Origin: CAWCDJ01 sp963794265
GTDB taxonomy: Bacteria; Acidobacteriota; Terriglobia; Bryobacterales; Bryobacteraceae
Direction: 5' to 3'
NCBI GenBank assembly: GCA_963794265.1
Contig: CAWCDJ010000003.1
Span: 930,001-994,000 of the forward strand
DNA length: 64,000 nucleotides
Shown here: in pieces, positions 51,808 to 61,421 of the stretch
How the letters are laid out: every line of letters begins with the position of its first letter
Position numbering within the stretch: position 1 is the stretch's first letter
Notes under the pieces: model-generated
The model's database searches: none
The model's input: the letters and a program-made list of their open reading frames with translations, nothing else
Told to the model about the DNA's origin: nothing
Program-made: the position numbers and the translations under genes

Positions 51808-52494
51808 CTAAACGCCCTTGGCCGAAGCCTCGCCGCTCACGATCCATCCATCCGCCAGTTGTACCACCCGGTTGCCGTACGCCGCGTTGGCCTCCGAGTG
51901 CGTCACTTGTATGACCGTAGTGCCTTCCTCGTTGAGCTTCTTGAAAAGGTCCATGATCTCCTTGCCCTGGCTCGAGTGTAGGTTGCCGGTCGGCTCGTCC
52001 GCCAGGATGAGCTTGGGGTTGGCGATCACGGCGCGCGCCACCGCCACCAGTTGCTGCTGTCCGCCCGAAAGCTGGCTGGGGTAGAGATCGCGCTTGCCCA
52101 CGATGTGGAACCGGTCCAGCGTGTCGCACACCATGGCCGCCCGCTCCGAACTCTTCACGTTCCGGTAGGAGAGCGGAATATCCAGGTTCTCGTAAACCGT
52201 CAGGTTGTCGATCAGGTGATAGCTCTGAAAAACGAACCCGATGTATTTCTTATTCAGCTCCACCCGGTCCTTGGGCTTCATGCCGTGAACCTGGTGGCCG
52301 AAGAATTCGAATTCGCCGGTCCAGGCGCCGTCCAGCATGCCCAGAATGCTCAGGAGCGTCGATTTGCCCGCTCCCGAAGGTCCCATAACGGTGACGAACT
52401 CACCTTCTTTGATGTCGATGTTGATGCGGCGCAGCACATAGGTCCGCCCGTAGCCGCCCTCGTAGAATTTTTCCAGGTTCCGAAGAGTAATCAT
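51808..52494 (-). CDS. ABC transporter ATPase (LolD/MacB type), paired with the permease at 52503
   Basis: 228 residues. Walker A GPSGAGKST, Q-loop in FVFQSYHLID, signature LSGGQQQ, Walker B LILADEPTGNL, and a late His in VTHSEANA. Type of the LolD/MacB family that drives lipoprotein release or macrolide/peptide efflux mechanotransmission. Eight bp before it ends the ADOP-type permease gene. Confidence 0.92.
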   Translation of the reverse strand: MITLRNLEKFYEGGYGRTYVLRRINIDIKEGEFVTVMGPSGAGKSTLLSILGMLDGAWTGEFEFFGHQVHGMKPKDRVELNKKYIGFVFQSYHLIDNLTVYENLDIPLSYRNVKSSERAAMVCDTLDRFHIVGKRDLYPSQLSGGQQQLVAVARAVIANPKLILADEPTGNLHSSQGKEIMDLFKKLNEEGTTVIQVTHSEANAAYGNRVVQLADGWIVSGEASAKGV

Positions 52495-52502
52495 GTTTTT
52501 TC

Positions 52503-54941
52503 CTATTCATGCCGCAGAGATTCGACCGGGTCGAGCGCCATGGCCCGGCGCGACGGCAGATAGCTCGCCGCCAGGGCCACGCCTCCCAGCAACAACGCGA
52601 TCCCGGCAAACGTATCGGTGTCGGTCGCTTTGACTTCGTAAAGCATACTTTCCATCAGCCGGGTCAATCCGAACGACGCCCCCAGCCCGAGGACGATTCC
52701 AAACCCGGCCAGGCGCGCGCCCTGCCCTACCACCATGCGGAGCACGTCGCTCTTCTGCGCGCCCAGGGCCATGCGAATGCCGATCTCGTGGGTCCGCGAG
52801 CTGACGTCGCAGGAGATCACGCCGTAGATGCCGACCGCCGCCAGCACGAACGCCAGCAGCGCAAATACCCCCAGCACCATGGCGTTGAAGCGCGGCCCGG
52901 CGACCGCGCTGTCCACCACGCTTTCCATCGGGCGTACATCCGCCACCGGCTGTTCCGCGTCCAGGCGGTGCACCTGCCGCTCGAGCACCGGCGCCAGCGC
53001 CTCCGGAGGCCCGACGGTCCGCACCACCACCGTCATGGTCACCGCCGGCGCCTGTGGATACGGATTGTAGATCGTGGGCCATTCTTCGCCTTCGATTCGG
53101 TCGGCTTTCACATCCGATACTACTCCGACGATCTCGGCCACCTTGCCGTTAGGCTGATCGAGAATCAGCCTGCCGCCCAGTGCCGCGGCCGGCCCGCGAG
53201 CGTCCGGCCAGAAGCGCTGAGCCAGCGTGCGGTTGACGATGGTCACCGGAGCGGACACGGCGCTATCGGCGGCGCTGAACCCACGTCCCGCCAGCAGCCT
53301 GATCCCCATCGTGTGGAAATAAGACAACGTGGCGGCGCGCAGAAGGCCGATGGGGCGCCGGTCGGGCGGCGGCGCGGGCCGTCCGTACACCGCATAGGTC
53401 GATCCCACACCCAGGCCCGAAAGCGGCAGCGAATTCACCGCTCCCGCGTCCACCACTCCGGGCAGCCCGCGGACCTGTCCCAGAAGTTCGTCGAAAAACG
53501 CTACCCGCCGCGGGACCATGGAATTCCTTCCCCCGGCCAGCGGCAGCCGCGCGGTCAGCAGCCCGGAAGGTTCGAAACCGGGGTCGGCCGACCGCAAATG
53601 CGCGAAGCTCCGCATCAGCAGACCGGCTCCGATCAACACCACCACCGCCAGCGCCACCTCGCTCACCACCAGCAGATTCCGCATCACGCGCCCGGAACGG
53701 CCCATGGTTCCGCCCCGCCCCGTCTCGGTGAGAATCGCATTGACGTTGCCGCCCGAAATCTGGATCGCCGGGACGATCCCCACCAGCAGTCCCGTCAATA
53801 CGGCTGAGGCCAGGGCAAACAGGAACAGCCGGGCATCCAGCCGGGCATCCGCCAGGCGGGGAATATTGGCCGGCCCCAGCCATTCGAGCATCGCGATTCC
53901 AACCCGCGCCAGCGCCAGCCCGAGCACGCCGCCGCCCGCTGCCAGCAGCATGTTCTCGCCCAGCAACTGCGCCACGATCGCGCCGCGTCCCGCGCCCAAG
54001 GCGGTGCGGATGGCCACTTCCTTACGCCGCGACCCGGCGCGCGCCAGCAGCAGGTTGGCCACGTTGGCACAGCCCATCAGCAGCAGGAAGCCCACCGCCG
54101 CCATCAGCACCAGGAGCGCATCGCGCACGTTTCCGACCACTTCCTCCTGCAGGGGATATACGGAGGGTCGCCAGCCCGAGTTCAATACAGGGTTGGAACG
54201 CTCCAGCCCTTCGCCGATCTTCTTCAGTTCGCTCGCCGCCTTCCCGATCGGCACGCCCGGCTTGAGCCGGGCCACCACCTCCAGTGTGCGGCCCGCCGAG
54301 ACCCGCGCATTCGCGGCGTCGAGCGCCAGCGGGAGCCACAGGTCCACCCCGGCTCGCAGCACCGCAAACCCCGGGGGCAGCACCCCCAGCACGGTATAGC
54401 TCCGGTTGCCCAGTTGAATGGCCTTCCCCGGAATCGAGCGGTCCGCTCCGAAGCGGCGCGTCCACAGGGCGTGGCTCAACAGGACGTAGTTGGCCTGCCC
54501 GGGACGGTCCTCTTCCGGACGGAATGCCCGGCCCAACACGGGCTGCACTCCGAGCACCGGAAACAGCGATGCCGTGACCCGCTCGCCAAGCAGTTCTTCG
54601 GGCTCCATCCGGCCGTTCGGCCCGGCGGTCAGATTGGCGTGCATGTCTTCCGTGGCTGCCAGCGATTCGAGCGACGCGCTCTGACGCTGCCATTCGCGGT
54701 AGTTCGCGGGCGGCACGAACATGCGCGTGCGGCCTTGCGGAACATTCGTCTCCCAGATCACCACCAAACGCGCCGGGTCGCGGAACGGAAGCGGCTTCAG
54801 CAGAACCGCATCCACCACGCTGAAGATGGCGGTGGTGGCGCCCATCCCCAGGGCCAGCGTCGCCAGCGCCATGACGCTGAATCCCGGTGACTTCTGGAAA
54901 AGCCGGACCCCAAACCGGAGATTCTGGACAACCGGGTGCAT
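52503..54941 (-). CDS. ADOP-family (acidobacterial duplicated orphan permease) MacB-like permease
   Basis: 812 residues. N-terminal FtsX-type half: GFSVMALATLALGMGATTAI, a periplasmic MacB core (APPGFAVLRAGVDLWLPL-like), then four helices including FLLLMGCANVANLLLARAG. Second FtsX-type half from about residue 420 with VVSEVALAVVVLIGAGLLMR and the end FGLTRLMESMLYEVKATDTD. Duplicated FtsX domains of about 800 residues are the ADOP layout. Unlike orphan members it is adjacent to an ATPase gene. Two-component complex for export or signalling. Confidence 0.9.
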   Translation of the reverse strand: MHPVVQNLRFGVRLFQKSPGFSVMALATLALGMGATTAIFSVVDAVLLKPLPFRDPARLVVIWETNVPQGRTRMFVPPANYREWQRQSASLESLAATEDMHANLTAGPNGRMEPEELLGERVTASLFPVLGVQPVLGRAFRPEEDRPGQANYVLLSHALWTRRFGADRSIPGKAIQLGNRSYTVLGVLPPGFAVLRAGVDLWLPLALDAANARVSAGRTLEVVARLKPGVPIGKAASELKKIGEGLERSNPVLNSGWRPSVYPLQEEVVGNVRDALLVLMAAVGFLLLMGCANVANLLLARAGSRRKEVAIRTALGAGRGAIVAQLLGENMLLAAGGGVLGLALARVGIAMLEWLGPANIPRLADARLDARLFLFALASAVLTGLLVGIVPAIQISGGNVNAILTETGRGGTMGRSGRVMRNLLVVSEVALAVVVLIGAGLLMRSFAHLRSADPGFEPSGLLTARLPLAGGRNSMVPRRVAFFDELLGQVRGLPGVVDAGAVNSLPLSGLGVGSTYAVYGRPAPPPDRRPIGLLRAATLSYFHTMGIRLLAGRGFSAADSAVSAPVTIVNRTLAQRFWPDARGPAAALGGRLILDQPNGKVAEIVGVVSDVKADRIEGEEWPTIYNPYPQAPAVTMTVVVRTVGPPEALAPVLERQVHRLDAEQPVADVRPMESVVDSAVAGPRFNAMVLGVFALLAFVLAAVGIYGVISCDVSSRTHEIGIRMALGAQKSDVLRMVVGQGARLAGFGIVLGLGASFGLTRLMESMLYEVKATDTDTFAGIALLLGGVALAASYLPSRRAMALDPVESLRHE

Positions 54942-55029
54942 TTTGCCGTCAGGTTAGCAGATGTCGGTCCGGTAGTGTAAACCGGCGAACCCAGGCCCCT
55001 CCACGAGCTAGTGCAGGACTCGGCCCATG

Positions 55030-55051
55030 CCCTCACGGTCGCGGCTCTGTG
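55030..55051. repeat. GCTCCCTYACGG-family repeat, copy D (half element)
   Basis: CCCTCACGGTCGCGGCTCTG plus TG, identical to part of the left arm of copy C (48890-48911). Lies in the 186-bp spacer between the permease start and the DUF4097 gene stop. Confidence 0.7.
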
Positions 55052-55127
55052 AACGCAATGCCAACAGAGATGGAAGCCGCAGCCGTCAGGGGCAAACCTA
55101 CTTGGCGCTTCCTGTCGCGCACCCGGC

Positions 55128-55901
55128 TTACGACCAGGGCTGATCGCCGTGCCGCTCGCCCGAGGAGCGTATGGAGATCCCGCCGTTCACATTGTGCAGT
55201 TGGATCTGTACGCCTCCGCGGTTCATGATCGCCCGCAGGTGATTGCCATCGGACGTGCGGCAGGGGCGGCCGACGTCCGAGTCGATGCCCCCGCTCAGGT
55301 TGCGCGCCGCCAGGCTGGCACTCGCTTCCCTCGGAATCGAGAGGCGGATCGGGCCGTTGACGGAGGAAAGCAAAATCGCGCCGGACCCCGCCACGCGCTC
55401 AAAATCCGCATCCAGCCGCCCGTTGACGGTCGACAACTCCACCGGCCCCTCGAGCCGCTCCGCCCGGATTCCGCCGTTGATCGATGTCGCCCGGACCACC
55501 CCGGCCAGCCCGCGCAGCGACAGCCCGCCGTTGGTCAGCCTCACCCGCTGCAGATTCGCGTTGCGAGGGACCATGATGCGGTATTCGACGCTGGCCAAGT
55601 CGCCCGTGCCGTCGCCGGCATACAGGGTCCGTACCGACAGCGAATCGTAAGAAGAGTTCACCACGATCCGGGCGTCAGCCAGATGTCGGGGATCGGCCGA
55701 TTTCTTGACGGCGTCGATCAGGACTTCGTCGCGGTCCCAAGCCATGACGCTGACATCGCCGTAGATGTTCTGAATTTCCACCGTTCCGGTGGGGTTGAGG
55801 GCGTAGACGTGGCGGAACGCGGATTGCGGCGTTCCGATGATCATCGCGGGCAGACCCGCGGCGCCGGCCAGTGCCAGCGTCAAGACCCTGTAAACAGACA
55901 T
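55128..55901 (-). CDS. DUF4097-type exported protein (putative adhesin fold)
   Basis: 257 residues. Signal peptide MSVYRVLTLALAGAAGLPAM. Repeated strand units ending in NG turns, such as VRLTNGGLSLRGLAGVVRAT, SINGGIRAERLEGPVELSTV, NGRLDADFERVAGSGAILLS and SVNGPIRLSIPREASASLAA, give a parallel beta-helix as in DUF4097. Function unknown. Lies between two ABC sets. Confidence 0.8.
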   Translation of the reverse strand: MSVYRVLTLALAGAAGLPAMIIGTPQSAFRHVYALNPTGTVEIQNIYGDVSVMAWDRDEVLIDAVKKSADPRHLADARIVVNSSYDSLSVRTLYAGDGTGDLASVEYRIMVPRNANLQRVRLTNGGLSLRGLAGVVRATSINGGIRAERLEGPVELSTVNGRLDADFERVAGSGAILLSSVNGPIRLSIPREASASLAARNLSGGIDSDVGRPCRTSDGNHLRAIMNRGGVQIQLHNVNGGISIRSSGERHGDQPWS

Positions 55902-55941
55902 CGTACTCCCCTCGGCTAAAAAACCCCGTTCCGGCGAGCCA

Positions 55942-55979
55942 CTCCCTTACGGCCCAGACAACCGTAAGGGAGCGGGCTA
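55942..55979. repeat. GCTCCCTYACGG-family repeat, copy E (hairpin)
   Basis: CTCCCTTACGG (55942-55952), 9-base loop, CCGTAAGGGAG (55962-55972), then CGGGCTA, the reverse complement of the TAGCCCG start of copy A. Follows the DUF4097 start and precedes the stop of the next ATPase. Confidence 0.7.
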
Positions 55980-56003
55980 TCCGCCAAATCCCAGGATTGG
56001 CAA

Positions 56004-56714
<711 letters not shown>

Positions 56715-56743
56715 TTGCTCCTCATTACGAATATCTGGGATCT

Positions 56744-58030
56744 CTAGTTCAATTTAATTCGGTCGTAGGCGTCGTACGCCGACATATCGGAGAGGATCAC
56801 CCGGTCCCCGACTTTCAGCCCGTCCTTAACCTCAATCGTGTTTACCGCACTGCGGCCGAACGTTACCTTTACCTTGGACGCGTACTTGCCGTCCGGCTCG
56901 ATCTTGAACAGTTGCACGGTGCTGTCCTGCTGGCCGAAAACCGGCCGGCCCACGTACAAAACGTCGTCGAGTTTTTCCAGTTGGATCGTGCCGTCCACAC
57001 TGAGGTCGGGTCGCGCCCCGGCAGGTAGGGGTGGCTTGAGCGCCACGTCCACCGTGACGGTGCCGTTCAGAATCGACGGGTCGATGCGCGAAACATGGCC
57101 CTCGATGAGCCCGTTCGAGCCTCCGCCAGCCAGCCGTGTGTCCACCACCGCGGGAAGGCCAATCACGATGTCCCGCACCTGGGTTTCGGCGATCTTCAAT
57201 TCGGCTTTGAGCCGGGAAGGCTGGGCCACCTTGCCGAGCGGCGTTCCAGCCGCGACTTTTTGCCCTTCTTCCACCGGCGTCATGGGCGGAGGCAGCGCCT
57301 GGAGCATGCCGTCGAACCCGGCCTTCACCTGTAACTGGTCCACCTGGCTCTTCACCAGGTTGTAGTTGGCGCGCAACTGCTCGACCTTTACTTTCTGCGC
57401 GTCGAGTTGGGCTCTTTCGGCATCCGCATTGATCGAAAGCCGCTTCTGCTCAATCTTGTAGCGCTCGCCGAGCTGCTCGGCCTTGACTTCGGAAATCTTT
57501 GCGTCCACCGTGGGAAGCAGTTGCTCCTTGGCCAGCGAGGCGTCGCGGTCGGCTTCGAGTTTCGCGGTGTTGAAGTCGGCCCCCACCTGCGCGGCCGTGG
57601 CCTGCATATCGAGCAGCGTCTTTTGCAGCGTCACCTTCAGGTTCTCGTAATCCGCTTCCGCTTCTTTCAGCGAATACTCCGCCGTCACCCGCTGATTTTC
57701 CAACTCCGGGCTGGTAAGCACCATCACCACCGAGTTGGCCTTCACCGGGGTGCCGGGCCTGATCAGAATGCGCTCCACCCGCCCGTCCGTGGTCGCCGTG
57801 ATCAACATCGTGTCTTCGGGGACCAGCGTGCCCAACCCCCGCACGTCCCTCAGCATGGGGCCGCGCTTGACCGTATCCGGCCACAACGTCGACATGTCCA
57901 CGCCCGGAGCCGCCGGCTTCAACTTGGCGAGCCCGATCGTGATTCCGGTGCCGGCTGCCGCCAATATCAGGACGGTGACGATGATCCGGATGAGCTTCTT
58001 CCTGCCCGCATTCTTCCGTGGTATGTCCAT
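56744..58030 (-). CDS. MacA/HlyD-type periplasmic adaptor
   Basis: 428 residues from ATG 58030. One N-terminal helix (LIRIIVTVLILAAAGTGITI), barrel-sandwich segment (VERILIRPGTPVKANSVVMV), a long coiled coil (about residues 110-220) with YSLKEAEADYENLKVTLQKT, then the second half of the lipoyl domain and beta-barrel. Works between inner membrane ABC permease and outer membrane channel. Ends with a strand-rich DLKVGDRVILSD domain. Confidence 0.88.
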   Translation of the reverse strand: MDIPRKNAGRKKLIRIIVTVLILAAAGTGITIGLAKLKPAAPGVDMSTLWPDTVKRGPMLRDVRGLGTLVPEDTMLITATTDGRVERILIRPGTPVKANSVVMVLTSPELENQRVTAEYSLKEAEADYENLKVTLQKTLLDMQATAAQVGADFNTAKLEADRDASLAKEQLLPTVDAKISEVKAEQLGERYKIEQKRLSINADAERAQLDAQKVKVEQLRANYNLVKSQVDQLQVKAGFDGMLQALPPPMTPVEEGQKVAAGTPLGKVAQPSRLKAELKIAETQVRDIVIGLPAVVDTRLAGGGSNGLIEGHVSRIDPSILNGTVTVDVALKPPLPAGARPDLSVDGTIQLEKLDDVLYVGRPVFGQQDSTVQLFKIEPDGKYASKVKVTFGRSAVNTIEVKDGLKVGDRVILSDMSAYDAYDRIKLN

Positions 58031-58178
58031 TTTCAGTTCCGGTGGAACGGTGGCACGGGGGCTGCCACTTTTCCATCCACTGTAAGTTAATGACGATGCG
58101 GGAGAAAAAACGGATAGGCGAAAAATGGCGGTGTCCGGTTCTGGGACAACCTGTGCCCTCGTGGGACGCGCCGCGCCC

Positions 58179-58808
58179 TCAGGCCCGGAACCAGGACGGC
58201 CCCACAATCAAATGGTGGCTGATGGAATCCGGAACCACCAGAAGCAGCAGCACACCGACCGTGGCATGGGCGATGCCCAGGAAGTATAAGTTCTTATATT
58301 TGCGGTAGATCAGGGCGCAGCAGTAGCCCGCCACCAGGGCCACCCCCATGAGAAACCAGTTGGGCAGGTGGGCGCCGGAAAACAGGAGCGCGACGACCAG
58401 GGGCGCGTTCCGCCGCGAGAATGTGCCCTCCAGCCGGTTGAGGAAATAGCCGTTCATCACGTATTGCTGGAACAGCCCCCAGGGCAGGTAGGCGCTCCAG
58501 GCATCCAGCAGCCACTGCAGGCGGACCGGCCGGATCGAGCGGAAAAGAAACCCGCTCGCCAGCAGGGTCAGCGCCAGGAACACCAGCGAAGGAGCGAACT
58601 CCACGAAGCAGGGCCACAGCCGCCGGAGCTCGAAGCCCAGCTTGTTCAGGTCTTCGCCATGCAGCCCGTGGGAAAGCAGCATCCACGCCAGAATCGGCAG
58701 CCAGGCGGCGTGATGTACGGCCCGCAATTCCCAGATGTAGGCCATGATCAGGAGATAAACCGATGCCGGCTCGATTACTGCTGCCGTGCGGGCCGTTGCC
58801 GGACTCAT
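58179..58808 (-). CDS. CPBP-like membrane protein lacking the EExxxR motif
   Basis: 209 residues, about six helices. The CPBP frame is seen in GLFQQYVMNGYFLNRLEGTF, LLFSGAHLPNWFLMGVALVA and LGIAHATVGVLLLLV. The first motif, EExxxR in active CPBP proteases, is replaced by QQYVMNGYF, so catalysis as a protease is doubtful; His motifs remain (HLPN, HA). Follows the intact CPBP gene (9-bp gap) and precedes the adaptor gene, same strand. Confidence 0.7.
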   Translation of the reverse strand: MSPATARTAAVIEPASVYLLIMAYIWELRAVHHAAWLPILAWMLLSHGLHGEDLNKLGFELRRLWPCFVEFAPSLVFLALTLLASGFLFRSIRPVRLQWLLDAWSAYLPWGLFQQYVMNGYFLNRLEGTFSRRNAPLVVALLFSGAHLPNWFLMGVALVAGYCCALIYRKYKNLYFLGIAHATVGVLLLLVVPDSISHHLIVGPSWFRA

Positions 58809-58817
58809 TCCTACCCC

Positions 58818-59699
58818 TCAGAACACAAAATGCTTGGTCCAATCCACGAGGGCGTGCAGACCCGCCGAGGAAAGCACCGTGGAAGACTTTTGAAACACCT
58901 TGCCGTAGGCCCAGCCGGCAATCGTCGCGAGAATCGCATAGCGCCAGTTGGGTAGCGCCTGCGGGCCGTTGTCCAGGTGAGCGCAGCCGAAAATCAGGCT
59001 GGCGAAAAGGAGCGTCCGCCCGCTCTCTCCGAAGCGCAGCATCAGCAGGTTCTGAATGAGCGAACGAAACAGGATCTCTTCGGGTAGCGCGGTGGCCGCG
59101 AAAATGATTCCGAAACCGCCGGCCATCGCGCCCGCCGGCTTCACCGGCCAGTGCGGGGCCGCGAGGAACCCTATGGGAATCCCGACGGCCATCAGCACCG
59201 GAGCGAGCAGCGCAAAGCCGGCCAGCGGCAGCCAGAGATCGCGGCGGCGCTGCGGCAGGTTGTATTTCATGCCCGGAATCGACCGGAACCCGAGAAACAG
59301 CGTCAGTCCCAGCAGGATCGCGATCCCGTAAGCCACGCTGTGGAGGAACCCCTGCGCCGCTCGCGGCACCAGACCGGCTCCCGCGCCGAATTCGATCGGC
59401 AGCCAAAGCAGCAGAATCGCCGCGAAATCGAGAGCGCCCGGCTTCTTGACCGGGCCCACCCCGCCCAGCCAGACGCACAGCACCGGAGCAGAAGCGTAGC
59501 ACAGCACCCAAAAAATCAGCTGCGGGCTGAAGCATCGGACCAGCAGCGCGGCCCCGGCAAAGACCGCCGCAAGAGAAAACGGCGCGGCCCAAAGCAGCGC
59601 CGGACTCCGGTGAAGTGCGCTCTGCAACCGGTTCCGGGCCGATGGTGAGAAGAATCCAAAAACGCTCGCGAGCAGCAGTGCGAGCACCCCAGTCTGCAT
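58818..59699 (-). CDS. CPBP-family intramembrane metalloprotease
   Basis: 293 residues, about eight helices. Motif 1 ALPEEILFR (EExxxR type), motif 2 GCAHLDNG, motif 3 GLHALVDW, all as in active CPBP (Abi/Rce1-like) proteases. Substrate unknown. Directly upstream of a degenerate family member, in the row of efflux genes; a 65-bp gap separates it from the TolC-like gene upstream. Confidence 0.85.
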   Translation of the reverse strand: MQTGVLALLLASVFGFFSPSARNRLQSALHRSPALLWAAPFSLAAVFAGAALLVRCFSPQLIFWVLCYASAPVLCVWLGGVGPVKKPGALDFAAILLLWLPIEFGAGAGLVPRAAQGFLHSVAYGIAILLGLTLFLGFRSIPGMKYNLPQRRRDLWLPLAGFALLAPVLMAVGIPIGFLAAPHWPVKPAGAMAGGFGIIFAATALPEEILFRSLIQNLLMLRFGESGRTLLFASLIFGCAHLDNGPQALPNWRYAILATIAGWAYGKVFQKSSTVLSSAGLHALVDWTKHFVF

Positions 59700-59764
59700 C
59701 TGATAACAGCGTGCCAGAGGCGGGCGGATCTGGCAAGTTGCTAAGTGATCTGGTGCACCGAAAG

Positions 59765-61417
59765 CTACCGCACGATGATGCCGCGCTGGTCGAGCAGATC
59801 GCCGGTCTGGGTCAGCAGGTTCAAAATGCTGCGGCGCAGGTTGATCTGGTTCTGCACGACGTTCGACTCGGCCGCCGTCAGCGCCTGCTGGGCGTTGATC
59901 ACGTTCTGGTTGATTTCCGTGCCCAGTTCGTACTTCTTCTGTTCGGCGTCCAGGTTCTTCTTGGCGAAATCCCGCTGGACGTTGGCCAGCTTCAACTGTT
60001 CCTTGGAGCCGTTCAGGCTGCTGATGGCGGTCAGGATGCTCAGGCGCACCTGCTCCTGGGTGTTGCGCAGCGTCAGGGCGTCGGTCTTTTTGCGCACCAC
60101 CGCATCCGCCATATCCATCGCCGCCGCGTGCGACCGGATAGGCAGGTTCAGCGTCAGGCCCATCGAGTACACCGGGTAGCCCAGGTTGAACATCTGGCTG
60201 AGCGCATCGGCGAAGCCGCCGGGGATCATCGTCTGAACGGTGTATGCCGAGCCGTCGCTGTTGAACAGGTTGGATTTCTGATAGTAAGTGCCGCCGAGCC
60301 CCTGCGTCTGGTAAGCCCCGGTCAGGGAGAGGTTCGGCAGCAGGCCGTTCTTGGCCTGCTGGATGGAAAGGTCGTCTACGTCCAGCTTCTGTATATTGGC
60401 CTTCACATCCGGCCGGTTTAGCAGCGCTTTGCGCGAGGTCTCTTCCGGATCGTATACCAGGGAATCCATATTCGGTACGTCTACAGTCTCGGTGAGCACT
60501 AAGGGAAGCTTGCGGACATCCGGGTCGAGATCAGCACCCAATTGCAGCCGGAGAGCGTCCTCCGCCTGCTCCAGGGCGAAGCGGGCTTGCGAAACCGCCA
60601 GGTCGTTGGCCGCCACCTGCTGCTGCGGGTTGTAAATGTCCAGCGGTGAGAGAGCTCCCAGATCGAGCTGTTTCTGCATGTAATTCAGGAACTCCTGGGC
60701 GGTGGCCCGGGCGCTCTCGGCAACTTTCAGGTTTTCCCGCATCAGAACCACGTTCCAGTACGCCGATTCCGCCTGGTTCACAAGATTCAAAAGGTTGGCG
60801 CGCAGGCTGTATTCGGAAATCCGGTAGCTGCTTCTCGCTACCATCAGCGGCAGCCGGTTCACGTAGCGGCCGCGGTTCTTCAGCAGGGGTTGCGTGAAGC
60901 TGATAGAAAGGTTTGAGCTGAGAGCCGGATTGAACGTCGAGAAACCGTTGTTCGTCGACGTCTTGCTCGCGTTGAAGTTCACGTTGTACTGCGTTCCGGT
61001 ATCCAGTATCTGCTGGAAGCCGGCCCGGAACGGCTGGGACAACGTAGTCAACGATTGCGCGCCGTCGAGCACGCTCGAGGAAGGCGTGCTGGAACGCTGG
61101 CTGTTGAAACTGGCGGTGGCCAGCGGGTCCCACGTGGCAAAAGCGCGTTGGATCGCGTCTTTCGGGATTTCGAGCGTCAGCATTTGGAGCTGAATGCCGG
61201 TGTTGTTGGCCATCACCAGGGTCAGATAATCCTTCAGCGAAAGCTCCAGCTTTCCACCGATCACGAAATCCTTCAGCTTGACCGGATCCTGCAAATCGAC
61301 CTTGGTCTGGGCCCTCTGAAACGTCTCACGAAAATAAGAAGGCTTGGGAAACGACGACAACTGCGCAAACGCGCCTGCCGCCAGGAGTATACCGGTAGCT
61401 AGGGTTCGAAACAGCAT
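59765..61417 (-). CDS. TolC-family outer membrane efflux channel
   Basis: 550 residues from ATG 61417 (signal peptide MLFRTLATGILLAAGAFAQ). Internal duplication of the TolC alpha/beta barrel: FTQPLLKNRGRYVNRLPLMV and MGLTLNLPIRSHAAAMDMAD, and repeated coiled helices. Two long helical hairpins with LNLVNQAESAYWNVVLMREN and LSILTAISSLNGSKEQL. Starts four bases after the stop of the MacB-like permease gene. Confidence 0.9.
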   Translation of the reverse strand: MLFRTLATGILLAAGAFAQLSSFPKPSYFRETFQRAQTKVDLQDPVKLKDFVIGGKLELSLKDYLTLVMANNTGIQLQMLTLEIPKDAIQRAFATWDPLATASFNSQRSSTPSSSVLDGAQSLTTLSQPFRAGFQQILDTGTQYNVNFNASKTSTNNGFSTFNPALSSNLSISFTQPLLKNRGRYVNRLPLMVARSSYRISEYSLRANLLNLVNQAESAYWNVVLMRENLKVAESARATAQEFLNYMQKQLDLGALSPLDIYNPQQQVAANDLAVSQARFALEQAEDALRLQLGADLDPDVRKLPLVLTETVDVPNMDSLVYDPEETSRKALLNRPDVKANIQKLDVDDLSIQQAKNGLLPNLSLTGAYQTQGLGGTYYQKSNLFNSDGSAYTVQTMIPGGFADALSQMFNLGYPVYSMGLTLNLPIRSHAAAMDMADAVVRKKTDALTLRNTQEQVRLSILTAISSLNGSKEQLKLANVQRDFAKKNLDAEQKKYELGTEINQNVINAQQALTAAESNVVQNQINLRRSILNLLTQTGDLLDQRGIIVR

Positions 61418-61421
61418 ATTC

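Noticed and set aside
58294..59736. A 480-residue minus-strand frame across the CPBP genes
   Set aside because: It is in the wrong frame for both CPBP motifs and lacks any domain.
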